Positions 1-7,350 of a stretch of DNA of 64,000 bases are shown piece by piece (within the stretch, counting starts at the first letter, position 1; each line of letters begins with the position of its first letter). The notes under the pieces are model-generated. The model was not told where the DNA came from, searched no databases, and saw nothing but the letters and a program-made list of their open reading frames with translations. Location of the stretch: assembly GCF_001425165.1 (NCBI RefSeq), contig NZ_LMDU01000012.1, forward strand, positions 263,036-327,035, written 5' to 3'. Made by a program: the position numbers and the translations under genes. This stretch comes from Pelomonas sp. Root405. GTDB lineage: Bacteria > Pseudomonadota > Gammaproteobacteria > Burkholderiales > Burkholderiaceae_C.

Positions 1-188
1 GACAGGCCGCGACCCGGCGTGTCCGGGCAAATGACGTGCCACCGGGTGCTCAGCGCGGCCGCGAAGTCGTCGAAATCGCGCCCGCTGCGAGCCAGGCCGT
101 GCCAGGCGATGACAGCCGGCGACGCCTCGTCGCCCCAGGCGGTGACGTGGATTTCGCGACCCAGGCAGTTGATGTAGAGCGATCTCAT
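1..188 (-). CDS. alpha/beta hydrolase, N-terminal part (cut by window start)
   Basis: Only the first 62 residues are inside the window. They read like the N-terminus of an alpha/beta-fold hydrolase: a WHGLARSGRDF stretch (the HG oxyanion motif before the first helix) followed by a DTPGRGLS strand end typical of the family. The catalytic Ser, Asp and His lie outside the window, so no substrate can be named. The ATG overlaps the stop of livM in an ATGA arrangement, so this gene is probably translationally coupled to the ABC transporter operon. A hydrolase at the end of such an operon could act on the imported substrate; that is inference. Confidence 0.75.
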   Translation of the reverse strand, partial: MRSLYINCLGREIHVTAWGDEASPAVIAWHGLARSGRDFDDFAAALSTRWHVICPDTPGRGL

Positions 189-1267
189 GGCTTGGCTCTC
201 CCGCGCGCCCACGCCGCCAGCCGCAGCCGCCCGACGATGCCGCCGGGGAAGTGGTAGACCGCCAACACGAATAGCAGGCCCAGCCACAGCAGCCAGCGGT
301 CGGGCGACACCAGCGTGCTCAACACCGGCACGCCGTCGACCAGCGAGCCGGCGCCCTTCAACAACGCCTGCAGATAGTTCTGCGCGACGATAAAGAGCAC
401 GCTGCCGATGACCGCACCGTAGACCGTGCCCATGCCGCCGATGACGACGATGAGCAGCAGGTCCAGCATGATCTCCATGCTCATGGCCGTCTCGGGGCCG
501 GTGTAGCGCAGCCACAGCGCCAGCAGCGCGCCGCCGCAGCAGGCCAGCAGGGCCGCGATGACGTTGGCGCCGGTGCGATAGACGACGATGCGATAGCCGA
601 TGGCTTCGGCGCGGAACTCGTTCTCTCGAATTGCCTGCAGCACGCGGCCGAACGGTGAGTTGACGATGCGCAGCAGCAGCACGATGAGGGCCGCGACGGC
701 GACGAAGAGCAGGTAGTAGGTCAGCAGCCGGCCGTCCAGCATGACGCCGAGGAACGGCTCCTCCATGAACTCAGTCGATGGCCGCAGCACGTCGGGCAGC
801 TGGAAGTTCAGGCCGTCCTCGCCGCCGGTGAACTCGCTCAGTTGGGAGGCCAGTGTCATGAAGGCCGAGGCGACAGCGAGCGTGATCATCGCGAAGAAGA
901 TGGCCTTCACGCGCAGGCTGGCCAGGCCCATGGCAAGTGCCAGCACGGCGCTGAGCGCAAGGGCGGCGATGAAGCCCATGCCGAGCGAGGTCCAGTCCGG
1001 CCCGAGACGCGCCGACGCAATGGCGATGCCATAGGCGCCGATGCCAACGAACATCGTGTGCGCGAAGCTGACGATGCCGGTGTAACCCAGCAGCAGGTCG
1101 TAGCTGGCCACGAGCAGTATGAAGACGAGGATCTTGGCGGCAACGTTGAGCGCCTGTGTGCCCGGGAAGATGAAAGGCGCGCCGAGCAGGCCGACGAAGC
1201 AGGCGATCAGCAGCGCGGCCAGGAGGCGGCTGCGTGGCAGGTCGTGGGAGAGCAGTGCGCGGATCAT
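185..1267 (-). CDS. livM: branched-chain amino acid-type ABC transporter permease LivM
   Basis: A 360-residue inner membrane permease of the LivM family, forming the channel together with LivH. It has many hydrophobic segments, a conserved GYTGIVSFAHTMFVGIGAYG stretch near residue 65, and the EAA-like cytoplasmic loop (GRVLQAIRENEFRAEAIGY) that contacts the ATPases. The start at 1267 is chosen because its ATG overlaps the stop of livH (ATGA) and begins a good membrane protein; an upstream extension in the same frame lies inside livH and is not credible. Substrate is unknown: this family moves branched-chain amino acids, amides, urea and aromatic acids. Confidence 0.9.
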   Translation of the reverse strand: MIRALLSHDLPRSRLLAALLIACFVGLLGAPFIFPGTQALNVAAKILVFILLVASYDLLLGYTGIVSFAHTMFVGIGAYGIAIASARLGPDWTSLGMGFIAALALSAVLALAMGLASLRVKAIFFAMITLAVASAFMTLASQLSEFTGGEDGLNFQLPDVLRPSTEFMEEPFLGVMLDGRLLTYYLLFVAVAALIVLLLRIVNSPFGRVLQAIRENEFRAEAIGYRIVVYRTGANVIAALLACCGGALLALWLRYTGPETAMSMEIMLDLLLIVVIGGMGTVYGAVIGSVLFIVAQNYLQALLKGAGSLVDGVPVLSTLVSPDRWLLWLGLLFVLAVYHFPGGIVGRLRLAAWARGRAKP

Positions 1268-2238
1268 TTGGCGCCCACCGGGTAGAGGCCCTGCGGGCGC
1301 CACAGCAGGATGGCCACCATCAGCCCGATGTTGGAGAACAGCGCGGCTTTGGGCGCGATGAAGCCGACGTAGTTGGCCACCAGGCCGACGAGCAGCGCGC
1401 CGACGAGGCAACCCACCGTCGAGCCGAGGCCGCCGATGATGATGACGATGAAGAGCAGCAGGTTGACCTGCGCGCCGATCTGCGGCGTGACCCCCTGCTG
1501 GACGAGACCCCACAGCACGCCGCCGAGGCCGGCGAGCGCAGCGCCGGCCACGAAGACGCCGACGAAGAGGCGCCGCACGCGGTAGCCCAGCGCCTCGACC
1601 ATCTCGCGGTCCTGCACGCCGGCGCGTATCAGCAGGCCGATCTTGGTGCGGTTCAGCACGAGCAGCAGGCCGACGAGCACGACCAGGCCGACGACCATCG
1701 ATAGCACGCGGAACTTCTCAACCGCGACGTCGCCGAACAGGAAGATGCCGCGCAGCGTCTCGGGCATTGGCAGCGGGATGAGCTGCGGTCCCCAGCTGGC
1801 CTTGATCAGCTCCTCGCCAATGATCATGCCGCCCATGGTGATGAGGATCTGCTTGAGATGCTGGCCGTAGACGGGGCGGACGAGCACGCGCTCGAACACG
1901 ACGCCAACGGCGGCGGCGATCGCCATGCCGGCGAGGCAGGCGGCGGCGAGTGCTGTCAGGTTGGATAGCACGTCAGGACTGCTGGCCCACGGCGCCATCG
2001 CGGCGAGCACGGTGGTGGCCATGAAAGCGCCCAGCGCGATGAAGACGCCGTGGCCGAAATTGAGGACGTCCATCAGGCCGAAGACCAGCGTCAGGCCGGA
2101 GGCGATGACGAAGATGATCAGGCCCATGGCGATGCCGGCCAGGGTGAGGTTGAGCCAGGTGCTGGGGCTGCCGGTGAGGGGCAGCGCGAGCAGCATGATG
2201 GCTGCGAGGAGCGCGAGGGGTCTTGGGTCGAGCTTCAT
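1264..2238 (-). CDS. livH: branched-chain amino acid-type ABC transporter permease LivH
   Basis: A 324-residue polytopic permease of the LivH family. It starts with a hydrophobic segment and contains the family signature LTLVFGLMDVLNFGHGVF around residues 50-67, the loop IRAGVQDREMVEALGYRV that docks on the LivG/LivF ATPases, and a terminal LWRPQGLYPVG typical of LivH. It is separated from the upstream livF by about 670 bases holding a large inverted duplication, so coupling with livKGF relies on read-through of that element or on a separate promoter. It overlaps livM by 4 bases. Confidence 0.9.
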   Translation of the reverse strand: MKLDPRPLALLAAIMLLALPLTGSPSTWLNLTLAGIAMGLIIFVIASGLTLVFGLMDVLNFGHGVFIALGAFMATTVLAAMAPWASSPDVLSNLTALAAACLAGMAIAAAVGVVFERVLVRPVYGQHLKQILITMGGMIIGEELIKASWGPQLIPLPMPETLRGIFLFGDVAVEKFRVLSMVVGLVVLVGLLLVLNRTKIGLLIRAGVQDREMVEALGYRVRRLFVGVFVAGAALAGLGGVLWGLVQQGVTPQIGAQVNLLLFIVIIIGGLGSTVGCLVGALLVGLVANYVGFIAPKAALFSNIGLMVAILLWRPQGLYPVGAK

Positions 2239-2305
2239 GCTTGTGGGGTGCTCTTGCGGAGAGCGTCACGGCTCGCTGCATTGCCGGGAGTCCCGCCCGG
2301 CGGCG

Positions 2306-2886
2306 GGGTAACTTTCTTCTGCGGGGCCAGAAGAAAGTCACCAAAGAAGAGGCCCTGAACCGCACACGAGCACCGCGGCGCCACGAGTGGCGCGCGAAAA
2401 CTCTCGCCTGCATGGCGCCTAGACGCGACCCGCTGCGCTCTCGCTGCTGTCCCTATGACGAGTGCCATGGCTCGCCCCTTCACGCCCGTTAACGCCGGCT
2501 GCATGCCGGGCTCACCAGGGAATGCAAACGCGGCGTCGCTGGGGCGACGCGTAGGTTGGGGTGCTAATCCCAACGCTGGGCGGTTCGGGGAGTGTTGGGG
2601 TTGGCTGCGCTCACCCCGACCTACGAGGAGAAACGAGCCATCGCGTCGCCCGAGCGACGCTGCATTCGGTATTCCTCGTGAGCCCGGCGTGCAGCCGCGC
2701 GTTAAGCGGGCAGGTGGTGCGATCAGCGCTGCTGGTGACAAGGACAGCAGCGAGAGCGCAGCGGCTCGCGTCTGTCCACTCACCGACCGGCCGTTGCACG
2801 GCGCAGCTCGTGCATGTGGTGCTGGTGTGCGGTTCAGGGCCTCTTCTTTGGTGACTTTCTTCTGGCCCCGCAGAAGAAAGTTACCC
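2306..2886. repeat. ~580-bp inverted duplication (palindromic element) inside the liv operon
   Basis: This fills most of the 672 bases between livF and livH. The outer 60 bases are exact inverted copies (2308-2367 against 2826-2885). Within each end an 11-bp hairpin (ACTTTCTTCTG / CAGAAGAAAGT, loop of 6) is visible at 2311-2338 and again at the other end. Further in, the arms still match with gaps: for example GACAGCAGCGAGAGCGCAGC near 2752-2771 is the reverse complement of sequence near 2431-2450, and a GTAGGTTGGGG / CCCCGACCTAC pair faces the centre near 2550-2627. No transposase or convincing gene is present. It resembles a non-autonomous, MITE-like or repeat-family insertion in two opposed copies. 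Confidence 0.8.
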
Positions 2887-2910
2887 GGCCATCCCAAAAA
2901 CGTGGAGCGC

Positions 2911-3645
2911 TCATTGATGCGCCCCCAGCGACAACCCCAACAACCGCTGCTGCAGCCCCGCATCCGCAATCAACTCAGACATCGAGCCCCGATGCACAAC
3001 CCGCCCGTCATCCATCACCGCGACTGAATCGCCCAGCTCAGCAGCCACCCGAAAGTTCTGCTCCACCAGCAACACCGTCGTCTGCGACGTCTTCTTCAGC
3101 TCCCGCAACGCCGTGATCAAGTTCTGAACAATCGCCGGCGCCAGCCCCTTGCTCGGTTCGTCAATGACCAGCAGCTCCCGCGGCTCCACCATCGCACGCG
3201 CAATCGCCAGCATCTGCTTCTGCCCGCCCGACAGCTTGCCCGCCGGGTGAGTCCAGAACGTCTTCAACGCCGGGAACAACCCGAACAACCAATCGAGCCG
3301 CGCCGCATCCAGATCCGCTAACCGCTTGGCCGAGCGGGCCGCCAGCAGCAGGTTCTCCGCCACGCTCAGCTCGCCGAAGATGCCCATCGTCTCCGGCACG
3401 TAGGCAATGCCGCGCGACGCGATGTCGGGCGTTGCCAGCTTGGTGATGTCCTCACCCTTGAACGTCACCGTTCCAGAACTCGCCGTCCACAACCCCATCA
3501 ACGTGCGCAGCGTGCTCGTCTTGCCCGCGCCATTGCGGCCCAGCAGCATGGTCACCTGCCCCGACGGCACCTCAAGGTCCACGCCATGCAGGATGTGATA
3601 CGCCCCGACATGCGTATGAACACCGCGCAGTTCGAGCAAGTTCAT
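2911..3645 (-). CDS. livF: branched-chain amino acid-type ABC transporter ATPase LivF
   Basis: A 244-residue ABC ATPase. Walker A is GRNGAGKTS (residues about 36-44), the signature is LSGGQKQ (about 138-144), Walker B ends in LLVIDEPSKGLAP, and a switch histidine is replaced by the family's usual LLVEQN. Length and sequence fit LivF. Its ATG overlaps the stop of livG in an ATGA arrangement. It is followed on the same strand by the large inverted duplication, after which livH and livM continue. Confidence 0.92.
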   Translation of the reverse strand: MNLLELRGVHTHVGAYHILHGVDLEVPSGQVTMLLGRNGAGKTSTLRTLMGLWTASSGTVTFKGEDITKLATPDIASRGIAYVPETMGIFGELSVAENLLLAARSAKRLADLDAARLDWLFGLFPALKTFWTHPAGKLSGGQKQMLAIARAMVEPRELLVIDEPSKGLAPAIVQNLITALRELKKTSQTTVLLVEQNFRVAAELGDSVAVMDDGRVVHRGSMSELIADAGLQQRLLGLSLGAHQ

Positions 3646-4388
3646 GCCGCAGCCACTCCCAGGTACGCCTCTTGCACGATGGGTGACGCGATCACCGTCG
3701 CCGGGTCGCCGTCGGCCACCAGCTTGCCCTGGTGCAAAACAATGATGCGGTCCGCCAACTCGCGCACGACGTCCATCTTGTGCTCCACCAGCAGCAACGT
3801 GTGCTTCTTCTCAGCCTTCAGTGCTCGGATCAGGTCGAGCACCACGGGCACCTCATCCACGCTCATGCCGGCCGTCGGTTCGTCGAACAGATAGACCTTC
3901 GGATCGAGCGCGATCAGCATGGCCACTTCGAGCTTGCGCTGGTCGCCATGCGGCAGGCTGGCGGCGAGGTCGTCGGCGCGCGAGCCTAGCCGCACGCGGT
4001 CGAGGATGGCGCGTGCCTCGCCGATGAGTTCCTTGTGCGACAGCCACACCGACAGCATGCGCAGGCCAAAGCCGCGCCGCGCCTGCACGGCCAGCCGAAC
4101 GTTCTCCAGCACCGTCAGGTGCGCGAACAGCTGTGTCAGCTGGAAGGCCCGGCCCAACCCGCGTCGCGTGCGCACCGGTGCAGGCAGCTTGGTCAGGTTC
4201 TCACCGTCCAGCCACACCTCGCCGTTGCTCGCTGGCAGCTGGCCCGAGATCAGGTTGAAGTAGGTCGTCTTGCCCGCGCCGTTGGGACCGACGATGGCCG
4301 TCAGCGTGCCGGGCTGGAAGGCGCACGACACCGTATCGACGGCCACATGGCCGCCGAAACGGATCGTCAGGTTCCTGGTTTCGAGCAT
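3642..4388 (-). CDS. livG: branched-chain amino acid-type ABC transporter ATPase LivG
   Basis: A 248-residue ABC ATPase of the LivG type. It has Walker A GPNGAGKTT (about 33-41), the LivG-specific long insert with RRGLGRAFQLTQLF, a degenerate signature LPHGDQRKLEVAM instead of LSGGQ, which is normal for LivG, and Walker B VYLFDEPTAGMS. It sits 13 bases after the binding-protein gene and overlaps livF by 4 bases, so the three are one transcription unit. It pairs with LivF to power import through LivH/LivM. Confidence 0.92.
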   Translation of the reverse strand: MLETRNLTIRFGGHVAVDTVSCAFQPGTLTAIVGPNGAGKTTYFNLISGQLPASNGEVWLDGENLTKLPAPVRTRRGLGRAFQLTQLFAHLTVLENVRLAVQARRGFGLRMLSVWLSHKELIGEARAILDRVRLGSRADDLAASLPHGDQRKLEVAMLIALDPKVYLFDEPTAGMSVDEVPVVLDLIRALKAEKKHTLLLVEHKMDVVRELADRIIVLHQGKLVADGDPATVIASPIVQEAYLGVAAA

Positions 4389-4401
4389 GTGCCGCTCAAG
4401 T

Positions 4402-5604
4402 TCAACGCTTGTTGCGGATCGGCACGTTCATCTCTTCCGGCTTGATCTCCCGCACCAGCTCCGGCACACCCCAAGGGAAGGCCGGGTCCACCTTGATCTT
4501 GAAGTGATACATGGACTGCATCGCCTGGTGGTCTTCAGCGCGGAAGGTCATCTTGCCCTTGGGCGTCTCGAAGCTCATGCCTTCCATGGCCTTGATGAGC
4601 TTGTTCGTCGTCGTGTCGCCGGCCGTCTTCTTCAGCGCCTCGACAACGGCGATCGCCGCGCTCATGCCGCCGGCAGTGAAGAAGTCGGGCGGTTGCTTGT
4701 ACTGTTTGTAGTGGTTGGACACCAGCCACTCGTTGACCGGGTTCTTCGGGATGCCGAAGTAGTAGTACGTCGCGCCTTCCATGCCGGGAAACTGCTTGTA
4801 CGCGGCCATGGCCGGCAGGATGTTTCCTCCCGAGCCCACGCCGATGCCGTAGCGCTTTTGCAGGTCCAGCGCGGCCAGGGCGCCGAAGGGTGGCGTGCCG
4901 CCGGCCCACACGACGGCAATCACCTTGGGACCGGGCTTGTCCTTCAGCGCATCCACCAGGCGCTGGATGCCGGCGGTGAAGTCGGTCGTCGCGGTGGGCA
5001 GGTATTCCTCGTGGACGATCTTGGCCTTCTTCAGCGCTTCCTTGTAGGCCTTTACTGCGTCGCGGCCGAAGGCGTAGTCCTGTGCCAGCACGCCGATGTT
5101 CAGGCCGGCGATATCGGAAGCCACGGCGTTGGCCAGCGCGTCCTGCGACGAGTTGCGGCCGGTACGGAAGATGTACTTGTTCCACCGCTCGCCGGTGATG
5201 GAGTCGGCCACGGCGGGCTCCACCAACAGGATCTTCTTGTACTCCTCGGCGACGGGCAACATGGCCAGCGCCACGCCGCTGGACGACGGCCCGACGGCGA
5301 TGTCCGCCTTGTCGTCGCCATAGGCCGCGGCCAGCAGGCTCTTGCCCACGTCGGGCTTGCCCTGGTCGTCCTTCTCGATGACGACCAGCTTCTTGCCCGC
5401 GACGGTCATCGTGCCGCCGGTGGCGTAGTCCAGGCCCATCATGAAGCCGATCTGCGTCTGCTTGCCGTAGGCCTCCAGCGGGCCGGTCTTGCTGTAGACG
5501 TGGGCGATGCGGATGTCCTTGCCTTGGGCCAGGGTGAGGCCGGGGGCGCCAGCCGCGAAGGTGGCCGCGGCGGCGAGGGCAAAGCGGCGCGTGAGGTGGC
5601 GCAT
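4402..5604 (-). CDS. periplasmic ABC substrate-binding protein (LivK-like)
   Basis: A 400-residue type I periplasmic binding protein of the leucine/amide-binding family. Residues 1-27 are an export signal with a TRRFALAAAA run (possibly twin-arginine) ending near LTLAQG. The mature part starts IRIAHVYSKTGPLEAYGKQ, the usual first strand and ligand loop, followed by VGPSSSGVALAMLPVAEE. Residues diverge enough from amino acid receptors that the ligand cannot be named. It is first in the operon livK-like, livG, livF and lies directly downstream of a sigma-54 promoter and a sigma-54 activator gene, which suggests induction by a specific compound rather than constitutive amino acid uptake. Confidence 0.88.
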   Translation of the reverse strand: MRHLTRRFALAAAATFAAGAPGLTLAQGKDIRIAHVYSKTGPLEAYGKQTQIGFMMGLDYATGGTMTVAGKKLVVIEKDDQGKPDVGKSLLAAAYGDDKADIAVGPSSSGVALAMLPVAEEYKKILLVEPAVADSITGERWNKYIFRTGRNSSQDALANAVASDIAGLNIGVLAQDYAFGRDAVKAYKEALKKAKIVHEEYLPTATTDFTAGIQRLVDALKDKPGPKVIAVVWAGGTPPFGALAALDLQKRYGIGVGSGGNILPAMAAYKQFPGMEGATYYYFGIPKNPVNEWLVSNHYKQYKQPPDFFTAGGMSAAIAVVEALKKTAGDTTTNKLIKAMEGMSFETPKGKMTFRAEDHQAMQSMYHFKIKVDPAFPWGVPELVREIKPEEMNVPIRNKR

Positions 5605-5664
5605 GGTCTTGTCTCCAAAGTTCGTCTGGGTCTGCTCTGTCGGCAGACGTTCAACTTCCCTTTT

Positions 5665-5680
5665 TGCAAGGGCCGTGCCC
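5665..5680 (-). promoter_or_regulatory. sigma-54 (-24/-12) promoter of the liv operon
   Basis: Read on the minus strand the site is GGGCACGGCCCTTGCA, matching the sigma-54 consensus TGGCACG-N4-TTGCA at all but the first base, with the obligatory GG and GC exactly ten bases apart. Transcription would start near 5654, giving a leader of about 50 bases before the ATG at 5604. The neighbouring upstream gene encodes a sigma-54 activator, which makes this assignment convincing. Confidence 0.85.
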
Positions 5681-5763
5681 GGCGGGGAAGGGGCGCCTGA
5701 GCCGGTTTTCTTGCGGGTTGTCCCGAGGTTTTTGGCCGTTAGGGACGACGTGAGTGTCCGAAA

Positions 5764-5780
5764 TTCAGGCGCCGCCTGAA
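5764..5780. promoter_or_regulatory. 17-bp dyad, candidate upstream activator site (or weak terminator)
   Basis: TTCAGGCG-C-CGCCTGAA is a perfect 8-1-8 palindrome overlapping the stop codon of the sigma-54 activator gene, about 85-100 bases upstream of the -24 element. Distance and symmetry suit an enhancer site for the activator. As RNA it could also fold into a 7-bp hairpin followed by TTTC, so a weak terminator of the regulator gene is possible. A second looser dyad (GTTGTCCC 5717-5724 / GGGACGAC 5742-5749) lies nearer the promoter. Confidence 0.45.
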
Positions 5781-7285
5781 ACCTGGACTTCCAGATCGGG
5801 CCAACGTGCCAGCCGCTCGTACAACGACGCCCGCGAAATCTGCAGCAGACGTGCCGCCGCCATGCGGTTGCCGCCGGTGGCTTGCAGCGCGCGTGCGATG
5901 GCGTCCCGCTCCAGCGCCTCGATCAGCTCGGGCAGCGGCGCGACGGCTTGCGCCGCCGTGATGGCGGGCGTGGGAGGCTGCGGTGCTGCTGTCGGCATGG
6001 CCTCAGCAGGCATCGCCGGCAAGGCCGAACCGCCCTGGAAGTGCGCCGCCGTCAGCTGCATGTCGTCGCTCATCAGACTGACCTGCTCCAGCGTGTTGCG
6101 CAGCTCGCGGATGTTGCCGGGCCAGGCCTGCAGCATCAGCCATTCGATGGCGTCGGGGCTGAGCAGCTTTTGCGGCATGCCGCTGCGGCGGGCGATGTCC
6201 TCGCCGAGGGCCTCGGCCAGCGCCTCGATGTCGTCCAGGCGCTCGCGCAAGGCGGGCACGCGGATGGGCAGCACGTTGAGGCGGTAGTACAGGTCAGCGC
6301 GGAACTGTCCTGCGGCGACCATCGCGGCAAGGTCACGGCTGGTGGCGGCAATGACGCGCACATCCACGCGCAGCACGGTGTTGCTGCCCAGCGGCTCGAC
6401 CTCCTGCTCCTGCAGCACGCGCAGCAGCTTCGATTGCAGCGCCAGCGGCATGTCGCCGATCTCGTCCAGGAACAGCGTGCCGCCATCGGCGAGCTTGAAT
6501 TTGCCGTCGCGACCCTTGCGGTCCGCACCCGTGTAGGCGCCCGGCGCGACGCCGAAGAACTCGGCTTCCAGCAGCGTCTCGGGCACGGCGGCGATGTTGA
6601 CGCTGACCAGCGGTCGGTGGGTTCGACGCGAGGCAGCGTGGATGGCGTGCGCCATCAGTTCCTTGCCGGTACCGGTCTCGCCGAGCAGCAGCACGGTGGA
6701 ATCGGTCTGCGCGACGCGGCGAGCTTGGCGCTTGACCTCCAGCGCCGCAGGGCTGGCACCGATGAAGCTGGCAATCGTGTACTTGGGCCGGCGCTGCGCG
6801 GCAAGCTGGCGCCGCGTGTCCTCCAGTTCCTGCTGCAACCGCGCGAACTTCTGAATCAGCGGCTGCATGGTCGTCTCGGGGTGGTCGAGCAGCACAAGCC
6901 CGAGCGCGCCGATGACCTCGCCTGCGTCGTTGCGCAGCGGCAGCCGACTGACGAGGAAGGTGCCCGCCTTGTTGGTCAGCAGGTCGACCAGCACCGGCTT
7001 GCCCGTCGCCAGCACCTGCAGCATCTGCGTGTTGGGCACGACGTCCTCGACCCGCTTGCCGACGAACTGGTGCTCGTCGTCAAAGCCGAGAGCCGGCAGG
7101 AAGCGTTTGTAGCCGTCGCTGATCCACACCACGCGGTGGTTGCGGTCCACCACCATCATCCCTTCGGTCGACCGGGCCAGCACGTCGAACATCGACTGCG
7201 CGGCCAGGCGCAGCAGGCCGTCGACGTCCTGCGGGATGCCCTGCTGTGCGGGCGGCTCGGGTGTCTGGAACTTGGACAGGGGCAT
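5765..7285 (-). CDS. PAS-domain sigma-54-dependent transcriptional activator
   Basis: A 506-residue enhancer-binding protein. An N-terminal PAS domain (about 30-140) presumably senses the inducer; the AAA+ domain has Walker A GETGTGKE (202-209), GAYTGA (249-254; the usual GAFTGA with Tyr, a common functional variant that contacts sigma-54) and Walker B LFLDEIGD (271-278); the C-terminus has a Fis-type helix-turn-helix (ATGGNRMAAARLLQISRASL). The ATG at 7285 is preferred over an upstream in-frame ATG because it begins the family-like sequence. It lies between a TonB receptor gene and the liv operon, whose sigma-54 promoter it probably activates. Confidence 0.9.
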   Translation of the reverse strand: MPLSKFQTPEPPAQQGIPQDVDGLLRLAAQSMFDVLARSTEGMMVVDRNHRVVWISDGYKRFLPALGFDDEHQFVGKRVEDVVPNTQMLQVLATGKPVLVDLLTNKAGTFLVSRLPLRNDAGEVIGALGLVLLDHPETTMQPLIQKFARLQQELEDTRRQLAAQRRPKYTIASFIGASPAALEVKRQARRVAQTDSTVLLLGETGTGKELMAHAIHAASRRTHRPLVSVNIAAVPETLLEAEFFGVAPGAYTGADRKGRDGKFKLADGGTLFLDEIGDMPLALQSKLLRVLQEQEVEPLGSNTVLRVDVRVIAATSRDLAAMVAAGQFRADLYYRLNVLPIRVPALRERLDDIEALAEALGEDIARRSGMPQKLLSPDAIEWLMLQAWPGNIRELRNTLEQVSLMSDDMQLTAAHFQGGSALPAMPAEAMPTAAPQPPTPAITAAQAVAPLPELIEALERDAIARALQATGGNRMAAARLLQISRASLYERLARWPDLEVQVSGGA

Positions 7286-7350
7286 GACCGGCGCAATGTA
7301 CCGCGCCGGCCCTGCCCCGTCGGTCGAGCCGAGCCCGCTCAGTCTCACGC

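Noticed and set aside
2235-3027. Open reading frames on both strands within the liv spacer (one ending in TFFCGARRKSPKKRP-like sequence)
   Set aside because: They are translations of the inverted duplication and its terminal hairpin; no ribosome site, no family resemblance beyond other translated repeat copies.
4270-5700. Long plus-strand open frame opposite the livK-like gene
   Set aside because: It lies antisense to a clear binding protein, is rich in Arg, His and Gly as expected for a shadow frame in GC-rich DNA, and has no recognised motif.
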